64,000 nucleotides of DNA from Nonomuraea typhae (GTDB lineage Bacteria > Actinomycetota > Actinomycetes > Streptosporangiales > Streptosporangiaceae), in NCBI RefSeq assembly GCF_009760925.1, contig NZ_VRLV01000014.1, positions 1 to 64,000 of the forward strand, in the 5' to 3' direction. Positions 51,523 through 59,603 of this stretch are shown here, piece by piece. The notes beneath the pieces were generated by a model. That model did not search any database and was not told where the DNA came from. It saw nothing but the letters and a program-made list of their open reading frames with translations. Position numbers and translations under genes: made by a program. Each line of letters begins with the position of its first letter. The stretch's first letter is position 1.

Positions 51523-52473
51523 GTGGACCCGACTCGTGAGCTGCTCGTCGCCCTCGCCCGCCGCTACGCCTTCGCCGACCTCGGCGCGCTGTGCCCGGAC
51601 GAGGACGTCGCCGCGGCCTGCGAGTTCGGGCAACGACTGCTCTCGCTCGACGCCGAGGACTTCGCCGTCGAGGCGCGAGCCGTACCCGCGGACCTGCGCC
51701 GGCGGGCACGGGCCTGCCACATGCCGCAGACGCCGCGCGAGACGCCACGCGGCGCGCTGGAGTCGCTGCGTCCCGCCTACGGCCTGCTGCTCGAGGTGAT
51801 CGCGATCCGGTGGTTCCGCCGCGAGCTGAGCCCGATGATCGCCGCCGTCCACATCGCCAGCGAGTACCTTCCGCTACTGGCCTTCGAGCCGCAGCTCGGC
51901 CACGCGGGCGACCCGGGGCGCTGGCCGGCCGGGCTGAGCGCCGAGGGCAGCCGGTTCGGCGTGATCGGCGACCGCGACTGCGACCACACCAAGTCCGAGC
52001 AGTCGGCCACCAACCGCACGCTGCGCGTGGCCGGCGAGCCCCCCGAGGGCTGGCGGGCCTACTTCGACCGCCAGCACAGCCAGGTCGCCGGGGCGCTCGG
52101 CGTCTGCGCGGCCACCTGCCGCAAGCCGTGCACGGCCCTGGACTGGATCGCTCCCGAGCCCCGCGGCGGGCTGAGCACCCGCGCCCGCAGCGCGCTGGCC
52201 TTCGCCGACACTCCCCTGGTACGGCTGCGCCACGCCGCCCCCGTCGGCCACGGTTTCGGCGTGCCCTCTCCCGAGGAGGTGCTGGACGCGTGGGAGCGCA
52301 GCCGGGCGGCGCTGGACAAGAACGACGTCGGCGCGGCGGCGCTGAAGGACGACGGGTTCCCGCTGCCCGGCCTGCCCTCGCTGGTCTCGGCGATCGCGGA
52401 CCACCAGATCCCGCCCTCGACCCTGCTGAAGGGCGTCAGCGAGCACGTGGTCCGGCTGCTAGAGCGGCGGTAA
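51523..52473 (+). CDS. hypothetical protein, actinobacterial type
   Basis: 316-residue soluble protein of unrecognised family, no signal peptide or clear membrane helix. Several spaced cysteines and histidines are present, notably VIGDRDCDHTKSE and CAATCRKPCTALDW, which could bind a metal. The N-terminal half is helical and rich in Arg/Ala. The GTG has GAGAAAG about 8 bases upstream. It lies between a Ser/Thr kinase and a convergent FHA-domain gene, overlapping the latter by 15 bases, so a role in phospho-signalling is possible but unproven. Confidence 0.7.
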   Translation: MDPTRELLVALARRYAFADLGALCPDEDVAAACEFGQRLLSLDAEDFAVEARAVPADLRRRARACHMPQTPRETPRGALESLRPAYGLLLEVIAIRWFRRELSPMIAAVHIASEYLPLLAFEPQLGHAGDPGRWPAGLSAEGSRFGVIGDRDCDHTKSEQSATNRTLRVAGEPPEGWRAYFDRQHSQVAGALGVCAATCRKPCTALDWIAPEPRGGLSTRARSALAFADTPLVRLRHAAPVGHGFGVPSPEEVLDAWERSRAALDKNDVGAAALKDDGFPLPGLPSLVSAIADHQIPPSTLLKGVSEHVVRLLERR

Positions 52474-53172
52474 CAACACCAGGTGGGCCCGGGTGACCAG
52501 GCCGAAGCGCAGCGCGTGCCTGACCACCGCGCAGGGCCGCCAGTCGATCCCCCTGACCTGCCCGGGCGGCTGGAGCCGGAACTTCGCGCCCGCCAGGAAG
52601 TCCACGTGGTAGTCGACCGCCGAGCGGCTCAGGCCCGTCGGGGCCAGCCGGTGGCGGATCTGGAGGACGCTCGGCACGACGTCGCTGCCCGGATCGCGCA
52701 ACTGGGGCTCGCACAACGCGGTCAGCACGAGGAAGTACGTGGCCCCCGGGTCCAGCGGATACGGCGGGTACGACGGCAGCGGCCCGGCCGTGTCGTGCTC
52801 GGTGGCCAGGCGGCGTTTGAGCGGCGCCAGCACGAGAAACGTCAGCTGGTCCTGCAGGCCGGGCACCCGCACCCTGGCCGTCTCGAAGGGGATCGGCGCG
52901 TCCACGGTGCCGGGCGTCAAGCGGACGAACCCACCGCCCTCCAGGTTCTCCACGACGTAGGCATGGCGGCGGGAGAGGTTGGAGATCTCCCAGTAGTCCT
53001 TGACCGCGCTCAGCACCCCCGCCTCCTGTGACACGGCGGGGTCGTCGAGCCGCAGGTCGACCGGCATCCCGGCGGCGCCGCGGCCGAACGTGATCGACTC
53101 CCCCGGCCGCAGGCGCCGGGTCTCGACGTCGAGGCCGCCCAGGAAATCACGCCGGACGGTGATCACTTCCAC
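52459..53172 (-). CDS. FHA-domain protein with C-terminal winged-helix-like region
   Basis: 237-residue protein. Residues about 20-105 resemble a forkhead-associated fold (LRPGESITFGRGAAG, then YWEISNLSRRHAYVVEN), which binds phosphothreonine peptides. The C-terminal part (about 140-235: FLVLTALCEPQLRDPGSDVVPSVLQI..LSRSAVDYHVDFLA) looks like a winged-helix module. A clear paralogue lies at 61059-61790, also beside a Ser/Thr kinase. Likely a kinase substrate or adaptor (inference). Confidence 0.78.
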   Translation of the reverse strand: MEVITVRRDFLGGLDVETRRLRPGESITFGRGAAGMPVDLRLDDPAVSQEAGVLSAVKDYWEISNLSRRHAYVVENLEGGGFVRLTPGTVDAPIPFETARVRVPGLQDQLTFLVLAPLKRRLATEHDTAGPLPSYPPYPLDPGATYFLVLTALCEPQLRDPGSDVVPSVLQIRHRLAPTGLSRSAVDYHVDFLAGAKFRLQPPGQVRGIDWRPCAVVRHALRFGLVTRAHLVLLPPL

Positions 53173-53294
53173 TACCGGAGCATAGGCCGCGGATCCGGGT
53201 CACATAACGTCATCTTCGTGCCATTGGCCGCAACGGCACTGGCGTGGCGGGATTCCACTTCCGAGCATGGAGACCCCGGTCGTGGAGACGTGGC

Positions 53295-53489
53295 ATGGAC
53301 GACTTCCACTGCAGAGTGATGGCGATCAACCAGAGGTTCCGGCGTCGGGAACGTACCAAGGCGCCGGAGAGTCTGTTCGACGGTACCCGGCGGCAGGCAG
53401 CTGCCGGAATCCTGGCCGAGGGAGGGGACGGTCAGGCTCCGGCCCGCACGCCTGCCGCCGGGCTGATGCGCGCTCTGGAGACGTCATGA
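53295..53489 (+). CDS. small hypothetical protein coupled to the GrpE-like gene
   Basis: 64-residue Arg-rich protein starting MDDFHCRVMAINQRFRRRE. The ATG at 53295 has GGAG 7 bases upstream, and the stop overlaps the GrpE-like start as ATGA, which supports a real, coupled gene. Third-position GC (about 75%) is lower than its neighbours. No family recognised; the frame is open upstream to 53244. Confidence 0.5.
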   Translation: MDDFHCRVMAINQRFRRRERTKAPESLFDGTRRQAAAGILAEGGDGQAPARTPAAGLMRALETS

Positions 53490-53920
53490 GCGCCGACCTG
53501 GCGGGCAAACTCGACGTCCTGACCGACCTGTTCAAACGCCGCCTCTCCGACGACCTGGACAAGCGCAAGCTGCTGGAGGAACAGGCCAGGCGCATCCAGC
53601 AGGTCGAGGGCGGGCTCTTCCGCGACCTGCAGTTGCCGCTGGTGCTCGGCGTGGCCGCCGTCATCGACCGCCTCGACCGGCACGAGGGCGAAGGACAGGA
53701 GCACTCGCACGCCATCCGGGACGAACTGCTCGACCTGCTCGAACGCAACGGCATCCGGCAGGTGGCCACCGACAGGGGATTCGACCCCGCCAACCACGAG
53801 GCGATCGCGGCCCGCGCCGAGGCGGGCCACCCGCCCGGCACCGTGCTCGAGGTCTGGAGCCGCGGCTACGCCCGGCACGGCTGGGTCTTCCGGCCGGCAC
53901 GGGTGGTGGTGGCCAGGTGA
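53486..53920 (+). CDS. GrpE-like nucleotide exchange factor
   Basis: 144-residue protein with a short N-terminal helical region and a GrpE beta-domain pattern: LLERNGIRQVATDRGFDPANHEAIAARAEAGHPPGTVLEVWSRGYARHGWVFRPARVVV. Canonical GrpE exchanges ADP for ATP on DnaK; this divergent copy has no dnaK or dnaJ beside it and is probably not the housekeeping GrpE. TGGAG lies 6 bases before the ATG. It is coupled to small genes on at least the upstream side. Confidence 0.82.
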   Translation: MSADLAGKLDVLTDLFKRRLSDDLDKRKLLEEQARRIQQVEGGLFRDLQLPLVLGVAAVIDRLDRHEGEGQEHSHAIRDELLDLLERNGIRQVATDRGFDPANHEAIAARAEAGHPPGTVLEVWSRGYARHGWVFRPARVVVAR

Positions 53921-54358
53921 GTCCCGCCCGCCCGAGCGTCGCCCGCCTGAGCGTCGCCCGCCGCAAGGAGGAGACGCACGCAGCCGGGGTGGGCCCGGCA
54001 CCCGATCCAGGCCGCGGTGCGGCGGACGACGAACGGCGCATGGGAGACGGCGGATGCCACGACCGCCCAGTACGCGCCGGGACGCGCCCGTCTGCCCTTC
54101 TCAGGGGCCGAGTGGGGGTCTCTCGGCACCGCGGCCCCTTCGCCACCTGCGGACGGCGCCTGCCGCGAGGCGCCGTCCGCGGTGGTCGCCTGCGACCCCA
54201 GGCCGACCGGGGCGCTCGGGGTCCTCGGCGCGACGCTGCCACGTTCGCCGACGGGCGCGGACGAGCCGGCCGGACAGGCGAACCACCCGGTCCGCGTGCA
54301 GCACGCGTGGACCGGGCGCCTGACCGGCCTCTCGTTCGAGGACATGGAGGTTCGCCAG

Positions 54359-54610
54359 ATGAGTGAGATCCGGCAGCAGTGCCGCGAGGTGGCCGAGCAG
54401 TCCACGGAGGTCGCGGCGGACATCCAGGCGTTCGACGCGACGTTCGCGCAGGCCGTCGCCAGGGTCCAGGAACTCGTCGACGCCTCCGCCACCGCCTCCG
54501 ACCGGCAGATCCTCGCCGTCCTGCTGGAAGCCTCCCAGGCGGTGCGCGCCGCCGCCGAGGCCCTGTACGGCGCAGCCAAGACGGCCGGTGACTGTGCCGA
54601 CCGGGTATGA
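54359..54610 (+). CDS. small helical protein, function unknown (start uncertain)
   Basis: 83-residue Ala/Gln/Glu-rich, almost entirely helical protein (MSEIRQQCREVAEQSTEV...) resembling in size and composition WXG100-like or coiled-coil partners, but without a WxG motif. The ATG at 54359 was chosen for the strong GGAGG 8 bases upstream. The same frame is open from 54017 with about 88% third-position GC over 114 codons, so a 197-residue protein with a disordered N-terminal extension is a real alternative. Confidence 0.6.
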   Translation: MSEIRQQCREVAEQSTEVAADIQAFDATFAQAVARVQELVDASATASDRQILAVLLEASQAVRAAAEALYGAAKTAGDCADRV

Positions 54611-54611
54611 G

Positions 54612-54887
54612 ATGCCGCACGCGCCCTCGGACCTGGAGCGGAACGTGCTGGCGCTGGTCGAGATCCTGCGGGAGGCGGACCGGGTGGCCGCCGAGCTCTA
54701 CGTCACCGCCGGGCGGATCACCCGCCTGGCCACGATGCTCGGCGCCCTGCCCGACCCCAGCGCCTGGACCGCCGCCGCGATGCTGAACCAGGCAGCCGCC
54801 ACGTGTGTGGCGACGGCCAACCTGCTGCGCCAAGCGGGCAAGCTCGGCGCGGATTGGGCCTGGCAGACCATGTGGCGAGCGCACTGA
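54612..54887 (+). CDS. small helical protein, function unknown
   Basis: 91-residue Ala/Leu-rich helical protein (MPHAPSDLERNVLALVEILREADRVAAEL...) with a C-terminal WAWQTMWRAH. The ATG at 54612 lies 1 base after the upstream stop, consistent with reinitiation; GTG 54588 and GTG 54594 are alternative starts overlapping the upstream gene. It may pair with the upstream helical protein. Family not recognised. Confidence 0.6.
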   Translation: MPHAPSDLERNVLALVEILREADRVAAELYVTAGRITRLATMLGALPDPSAWTAAAMLNQAAATCVATANLLRQAGKLGADWAWQTMWRAH

Positions 54888-54980
54888 CGCGTTCACGCAT
54901 GCCGGACCGTGGTTTCCCACCCAGCGGGTCTTCTTCGGCCGTGACGGCGGGTCGTGTGTCCGACGTGAGAAGCGACCCCC

Positions 54981-55031
54981 ACGACCTGCCTCAGCCAAGG
55001 TCGGCGGGTGGTGTGGGGGCGGCTTCGCCGT
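54981..55031 (-). terminator. candidate terminator after ilvD
   Basis: ACCCCCAC/GTGGGGGC-type stem around an inner GACCT/AGGTC stem, 25 bases beyond the ilvD stop. Imperfect. The rest of 54888-55053 shows no gene. Confidence 0.45.
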
Positions 55032-55053
55032 ACTTCTTCTGGAGGGAGAGTCG

Positions 55054-56892
55054 CTAACGGGAGAGCTGCGAGAGGTCGCGCGACGCGCCCGTGGAGGCGG
55101 ACGTGGTCATCGCGGCGTACGCCTGGAGAGCGGCGGAAACAGGACGCTTCCGATCGCGGGGGCGGTAGCTGCCGAGGTCGGCGAGCAGGCGCTCGCGGCG
55201 GGCGGCGAGTTCGGTCTCGGGCACGCGCAGCTCCAGCCCGCGGTTCGGGATGTCGATGTCGATGATGTCGCCATCCTCCACCAGCGCGATCATCCCGCCC
55301 TCCGCCGCCTCCGGGGAGGCGTGGCCGATCGACAGCCCCGAGGTGCCGCCCGAGAAGCGGCCGTCGGTGACCAGCGCGCACGCCTTGCCGAGGCCCTTGC
55401 CCTTCAGGAACGAGGTCGGGTAGAGCATCTCCTGCATGCCCGGCCCGCCCTTCGGCCCCTCGTAGCGCACGACCACGACGTCGCCCGCCTTGACCTTGCC
55501 GCCGAGGATGCCCTCGACCGCGTCATCCTGCGACTCGAAGACCACCGCGGGGCCGGAGAACTTCCAGATCGACTCGTCCACCCCGGCCGTCTTCACCACG
55601 GCCCCGTCGCGGGCGATGTTGCCGTAGAGGACGGCCAGGCCGCCGTCGGCGCTGTAGGCGTGCTCGCGGTCGCGGATGCAGCCCGCGGCGCGGTCGAGGT
55701 CGAGGTCGTCCCAGCGGTTGTCCTGCGAGTACGGCTTGACCGTGCGCACGTTGCCCGGCGCGGCGTGCCACAGCTCCAGCGCCTCCGGCAGGACGGCCGG
55801 CGAGACCGGGTCCCACTCGGCGATGACCTCGGCGAGCGTGCCGCCGGTGACCGTGGCCACGTCGCGGTGGATCAGCCCGGCGCGGTCGAGTTCGCCAAGG
55901 ATGCCCGGAATGCCGCCGGCGCGGTGGACGTCCTCGACGTGGTACTTGTTCGTGGCCGGCGCCACCTTGCACAGGCACGGGACGCGCAGGGAGATCTCGT
56001 TGATCTCCTTCAGGCCGAAGTCCACCTGGCCCTCGCGCGCCGCCGCCAGGATGTGCAGGATCGTGTTGGTGGAGCCGCCCATCGCGACGTCGAGCGCCAT
56101 CGCGTTCTCGAACGCCTCACGGGTGGCGATCGCCCGCGGCAGCACGCCGGCGTCGTCGTCCTCGTAGTAGCGCTTGGCCAGCGCCACGACGGCCCGGCCG
56201 GCGTCCTCGAAGAGCTGCTTGCGCCGCCGGTGGGTGGCCAGGATGGTGCCGTTGCCGGGCAGCGCGAGGCCGATCGCCTCGGCCAGGCAGTTCATGGAGT
56301 TGGCGGTGAACATGCCCGAGCAGGAGCCGCAGGTCGGGCAGGCGTTCTCCTCCATCTCCAGGAGCTCGGCGTCGGAGACGCTGTCGTCGGCCGAGGCGAT
56401 CATGGGGTCGATGAGGTCGAGCTTCTTGCCCGGCGTCTTCCCGGCCTCCATGGGCCCGCCGGAGACGAAGATGGTGGGGATGTTCAGCCGCATGGCGGCC
56501 ATGAGCATGCCCGGCGTGATCTTGTCGCAGTTGGAGACGCAGATCAGCGCGTCGGCGCAGTGGGCCTCGACCATGTACTCCACCGCGTCGGCGATCAGCT
56601 CGCGGCTGGGCAGCGAGTAGAGCATGCCGTGGTGGCCCATGGCGATGCCGTCGTCCACCGCGATGGTGTTGAACTCACGCGGGATCGCCCCCGCCTCGCG
56701 AATCGCGCCCGCGACCACCTCCCCCACCTCGCGCAGATGCACGTGACCAGGGACGAACTGGGTGAAACTATTGGCCACCGCGATGATCGGCTTGCCGAAA
56801 TCGCTCCCGGCTACGCCGGTCGCCCGGAGGAGGGCCCGGGCGCCGGCCATGTTCCTACCGTGGGTGACCGTACGTGACCTGAGGGCGGGCAT
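55054..56892 (-). CDS. ilvD: dihydroxy-acid dehydratase
   Basis: 612-residue iron-sulfur enzyme of branched-chain amino acid and pantothenate synthesis, converting 2,3-dihydroxyisovalerate (or -methylvalerate) to the 2-oxo acid. The cluster cysteines lie in VSNCDKITPGM and ENACPTCGSCSGMFTANSMNC, and the C-terminal GRFSGGTSGLSIGHASPEA motif is intact. The long EDD branch with the third Cys region CLCKVAPATNKYH suggests a 4Fe-4S-type enzyme. The ATG has GGGAG 8 bases upstream. It stands alone, apart from ilvBNC. Confidence 0.97.
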   Translation of the reverse strand: MPALRSRTVTHGRNMAGARALLRATGVAGSDFGKPIIAVANSFTQFVPGHVHLREVGEVVAGAIREAGAIPREFNTIAVDDGIAMGHHGMLYSLPSRELIADAVEYMVEAHCADALICVSNCDKITPGMLMAAMRLNIPTIFVSGGPMEAGKTPGKKLDLIDPMIASADDSVSDAELLEMEENACPTCGSCSGMFTANSMNCLAEAIGLALPGNGTILATHRRRKQLFEDAGRAVVALAKRYYEDDDAGVLPRAIATREAFENAMALDVAMGGSTNTILHILAAAREGQVDFGLKEINEISLRVPCLCKVAPATNKYHVEDVHRAGGIPGILGELDRAGLIHRDVATVTGGTLAEVIAEWDPVSPAVLPEALELWHAAPGNVRTVKPYSQDNRWDDLDLDRAAGCIRDREHAYSADGGLAVLYGNIARDGAVVKTAGVDESIWKFSGPAVVFESQDDAVEGILGGKVKAGDVVVVRYEGPKGGPGMQEMLYPTSFLKGKGLGKACALVTDGRFSGGTSGLSIGHASPEAAEGGMIALVEDGDIIDIDIPNRGLELRVPETELAARRERLLADLGSYRPRDRKRPVSAALQAYAAMTTSASTGASRDLSQLSR

Positions 56893-57084
56893 GATGCTTC
56901 TCCCATCGCTTGTGAGTCTTCACATGGTACGGCTATCGCCCGATTACTGAGACGGTTGTCCAGAGTCCGGGACGGACGGAGCCGGGATCCACGCGTGGCG
57001 CCATGGGGTCACATGACCGCGCTGCGGGTCGGAGACGGCCCCCTGGTCCGGGACCGGCCCCTTCACGATACCGCCACCGAGTAC

Positions 57085-57891
57085 TCAGGCGGCAGGCAGG
57101 CGGACCGCGGCGAGCTGGGTGGACTGCGCCACCAGGCGGCCCTTGTCATCCCACACGTGCGCGACCTGGTCGATGCGGTCGCCGCCGACGTCGGTGGCGG
57201 CCAGCCGCACGCGGACCGGCCCGGGCGCGGGCAGGCGGCGGATGTAGGCGCTGAGCTGGATCGTCGGCATCCAGCCCGGCACCCCGAGGTCGAACGTCAC
57301 CGGCGGGACGGGGTCCAGGGCGACGAGCAGGCTGAGCGGGTCCCAGTCCGAGCCGTCGCCGAGACGCTGCCAGGTGGCGATGACGCCCTTCTTGGACGGC
57401 TGGCCGAAGGCGAAGGCCAGGTGCCCGGGATGGATCCGCTCCTCGATCACCCCCATGAGCGGCACCGGGAACGGGGCGCCCGGCGGCTGGACCGGGACCG
57501 GGAAGCAGTCCTGCTCCGGCGGGAGGTCCACCGGCTCCGAGGCGGTCCACCAGGGGTCGGACTCGTCCAACCGGCCCAGCGCGATCAAGGCGGAGACACG
57601 GGGCCTGCCCTCCTGCGACAGCTCCACGCGGACCTGGGCGACGGATCTGCCCACGCGCAGGCGGGTGACGCTCAGGTCGGCGTGGCCGGGGCTGGGGGCT
57701 TCGAGGAAGGCGCCGCCGGCCGCGGTCACATGAGGGTGGGCGGCGCCCGCGTCCGCCACGGCGGCACGGGCGAGGACGGCCAGCAGGTAGCCGCCGTGGA
57801 GCTTGTCGGCCACGGCCCACTCGGGGTCGAGGGTGGCGGCGTAGCCGTCTCCCCGCGGGGTCACAGCGGTCGCATCACGAAATATCGCCAT
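57085..57891 (-). CDS. TesB-like acyl-CoA thioesterase family protein
   Basis: 268-residue double-hotdog protein. The first hotdog carries DKLHGGYLLAVLARAA, and the second ends with SAYIRRLPAPGPVRVR and DDKGRLVAQSTQLA, the pattern of actinobacterial TesB-like thioesterases. It is divergent from a TetR regulator, sharing a 27-bp operator; such pairs usually respond to an acyl-CoA or lipophilic compound. The start ATG lies within 10 bases of the operator, so a leaderless transcript is likely. Confidence 0.87.
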   Translation of the reverse strand: MAIFRDATAVTPRGDGYAATLDPEWAVADKLHGGYLLAVLARAAVADAGAAHPHVTAAGGAFLEAPSPGHADLSVTRLRVGRSVAQVRVELSQEGRPRVSALIALGRLDESDPWWTASEPVDLPPEQDCFPVPVQPPGAPFPVPLMGVIEERIHPGHLAFAFGQPSKKGVIATWQRLGDGSDWDPLSLLVALDPVPPVTFDLGVPGWMPTIQLSAYIRRLPAPGPVRVRLAATDVGGDRIDQVAHVWDDKGRLVAQSTQLAAVRLPAA

Positions 57892-57900
57892 AACGTCAGG

Positions 57901-57927
57901 TTGACAGCGTTAACCTAACGGCGTCAA
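57901..57927. promoter_or_regulatory. TetR operator overlapping divergent promoters
   Basis: TTGACAGCGTTA-ACC-TAACGGCGTCAA is an inverted repeat matching at 10 of 12 positions. TTGACA on the plus strand is also a -35, with CAATGT 18 bases on and the TetR ATG 7 bases later. Bound repressor would block both genes. Confidence 0.75.
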
Positions 57928-57937
57928 TGTGATGTGC

Positions 57938-58645
57938 ATGACCAGCACGACCAGGACCAGAGCACGACGGGGAGAAGGCGCGCTGCTGCGGGAGGAGATC
58001 CTGCGGGCGGCCGAGGACCTGCTGGCCGAGCACGGCAGCGAGGACGCGCTCACGATCCGCGCCGTGGCCGCCCGGGCCGGCATCTCCACGCCCTCGGTCT
58101 ACCTCCACTTCGCCGACAAGGAGGCGCTGCTGGAGACGGTCTGCCTCCGGGTGTGGGACGAACTGGGCCGCCTGTTCCGGGAGAACGCGGGCGGCGACCC
58201 GTTCGTGGCGCTCGGGCGGTGCGGGCGGGCCTATGCGCGGTTCGCGCTGACGCATCCGGTGCAGTACCGGGTCCTGCTCATGCGCAGCACACCGGAGGGG
58301 CCGGCCCAGGCGGCGACGGAGTGTTTCCGGCACATGGTGGCGGTCGTGGAACGCTGCGTCGAGTCCGGCATCCTGCGCGGCGACCCGGAACGGCTGGCGC
58401 TCACGCTGTGGTCGGCGGTGCACGGGTGTGTCGCGCTCGTCCTGGCCCAGCCCGGCTTCCCGTGGCCGGACGTGGACGAGCTGGTCAACCAGGCGGTGAT
58501 CGTGGCGGGGTTCGGCAGCGCGATGTTGTCCAGGGTGCCGCCGGAGGGCGTCCCGGCCAGCGCGGAACTGGCCGAGGACCTCGACACACTGGCGGAACGG
58601 CTCAGGAACCGCCGGCCGTACCGGAAGGATCAGGCGTCGCCGTAG
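57938..58645 (+). CDS. TetR/AcrR-family regulator
   Basis: 235-residue repressor with N-terminal helix-turn-helix LREEILRAAEDLL..ALTIRAVAARAGISTPSVYLHFADKEALLETV and a C-terminal WHG-like ligand-binding domain. It probably represses itself and the divergent thioesterase through the operator at 57901-57927. ATG 57938 fits a leaderless transcript from that promoter; GTG 57929 and ATG 57932 are alternatives. Its 3' end overlaps the convergent NERD gene by 16 bases. Confidence 0.92.
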   Translation: MTSTTRTRARRGEGALLREEILRAAEDLLAEHGSEDALTIRAVAARAGISTPSVYLHFADKEALLETVCLRVWDELGRLFRENAGGDPFVALGRCGRAYARFALTHPVQYRVLLMRSTPEGPAQAATECFRHMVAVVERCVESGILRGDPERLALTLWSAVHGCVALVLAQPGFPWPDVDELVNQAVIVAGFGSAMLSRVPPEGVPASAELAEDLDTLAERLRNRRPYRKDQASP

Positions 58646-59463
58646 CGGGGCGGCAGGACGCTCTCGGCGATCTCGTACAGGCGGTTGATCTCCTGCTCGG
58701 TGAGCGCGTGCTCCCGCTTGGTGATCCACCTGCGCGCCCGGGCGCCCTCGTAGACGTCCACGCCGCGGATGGTCATGATCTTCCACGGCACCGGCGGCCC
58801 GTAGATCGCCAGGGACGGCACGACGGAGACCTCGCGGCCGTACGCCTTGCTGATCAGCTCGCTGGCCTGCGTGGCCTCCATCTTGGCCTCGGCGAGCCTG
58901 GCCTTCATGTCGAAGGGCCCGTGGAAGAGCTTCTTGCCCATCTGGACCCGGACCGGCAGGCGTTTGTCCCACTTCTCCGAGTCGACCGCATACACACCGG
59001 TGGGGCCGATGACCAGATGGTCGATCTGGGCCTCGCTGCCGGGGATCGCGCGGGCGTGGAGGGTGCGGTAGCCGCTGCGTTCGAGGCGCTTGAGCTGGCC
59101 TTCGGTGCGGCGCTCCGCGACGGAGGCGCGCCGCCAGGCGGGCACGGACGAGGCGGACCTGGCGCGGTAGACGGTGTCGGCGATGGCCGCGGCGATCGCG
59201 GCGGTGACGCCGACCCGCCAGTCCATGACGAGGATGCCCACCACCACGCCGACGACGGTGGCCACCAGCGCGCGATTTCGCAGGCGGCGATAGCGGGGCT
59301 GCCCGAGCAGCACCCGGACCGAGGCCCGCTCAACCGGGGCATACGTCGACGCGGGCGTCGCCTTGGGCGGCTGCGCAGCCGCCCTGCCCTCGTCTTCCGG
59401 CCTGTCACTCACCCAGATCGGTGACGTATTGTGACCGTCTTCTCGCTGGAGGTCGGAGTCCAC
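58630..59463 (-). CDS. membrane-anchored NERD-domain protein
   Basis: 277-residue protein with a disordered N-terminus, one or two adjacent hydrophobic segments (about residues 65-105) and a C-terminal nuclease-related domain: GYRTLHARAIPGSEAQIDHLVIGPTGVYAVDSEKWDKRL. The core shows Asp in IDHLVIG and the ExK-like SEKW, similar to restriction-type nucleases, but activity is not shown for most NERD proteins. GTG 59463 is preferred because TACCGT lies 7 bases upstream; GTG 59472 would overlap that -10. Confidence 0.83.
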   Translation of the reverse strand: MDSDLQREDGHNTSPIWVSDRPEDEGRAAAQPPKATPASTYAPVERASVRVLLGQPRYRRLRNRALVATVVGVVVGILVMDWRVGVTAAIAAAIADTVYRARSASSVPAWRRASVAERRTEGQLKRLERSGYRTLHARAIPGSEAQIDHLVIGPTGVYAVDSEKWDKRLPVRVQMGKKLFHGPFDMKARLAEAKMEATQASELISKAYGREVSVVPSLAIYGPPVPWKIMTIRGVDVYEGARARRWITKREHALTEQEINRLYEIAESVLPPRYGDA

Positions 59464-59603
59464 GTAACTCACGGTAGCTTGCTGATCGACTGGTTTCCTA
59501 GTGTTAGGGCGTCCATAGTTTTATGGCCCAGGTCATCGTGTTCCACGTCCGATTTCCGGGTATCTATTACATCCCCCGCTAGAGATCCCTACTGTTCGGT
59601 AGT

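Noticed and set aside
53917..54366. 150-codon Arg/Gly-rich frame overlapping the GrpE-like stop by GTGA
   Set aside because: Third-position GC is lower than in the alternative frame from 54017, and the product is Arg/Pro-rich like other out-of-frame readings.
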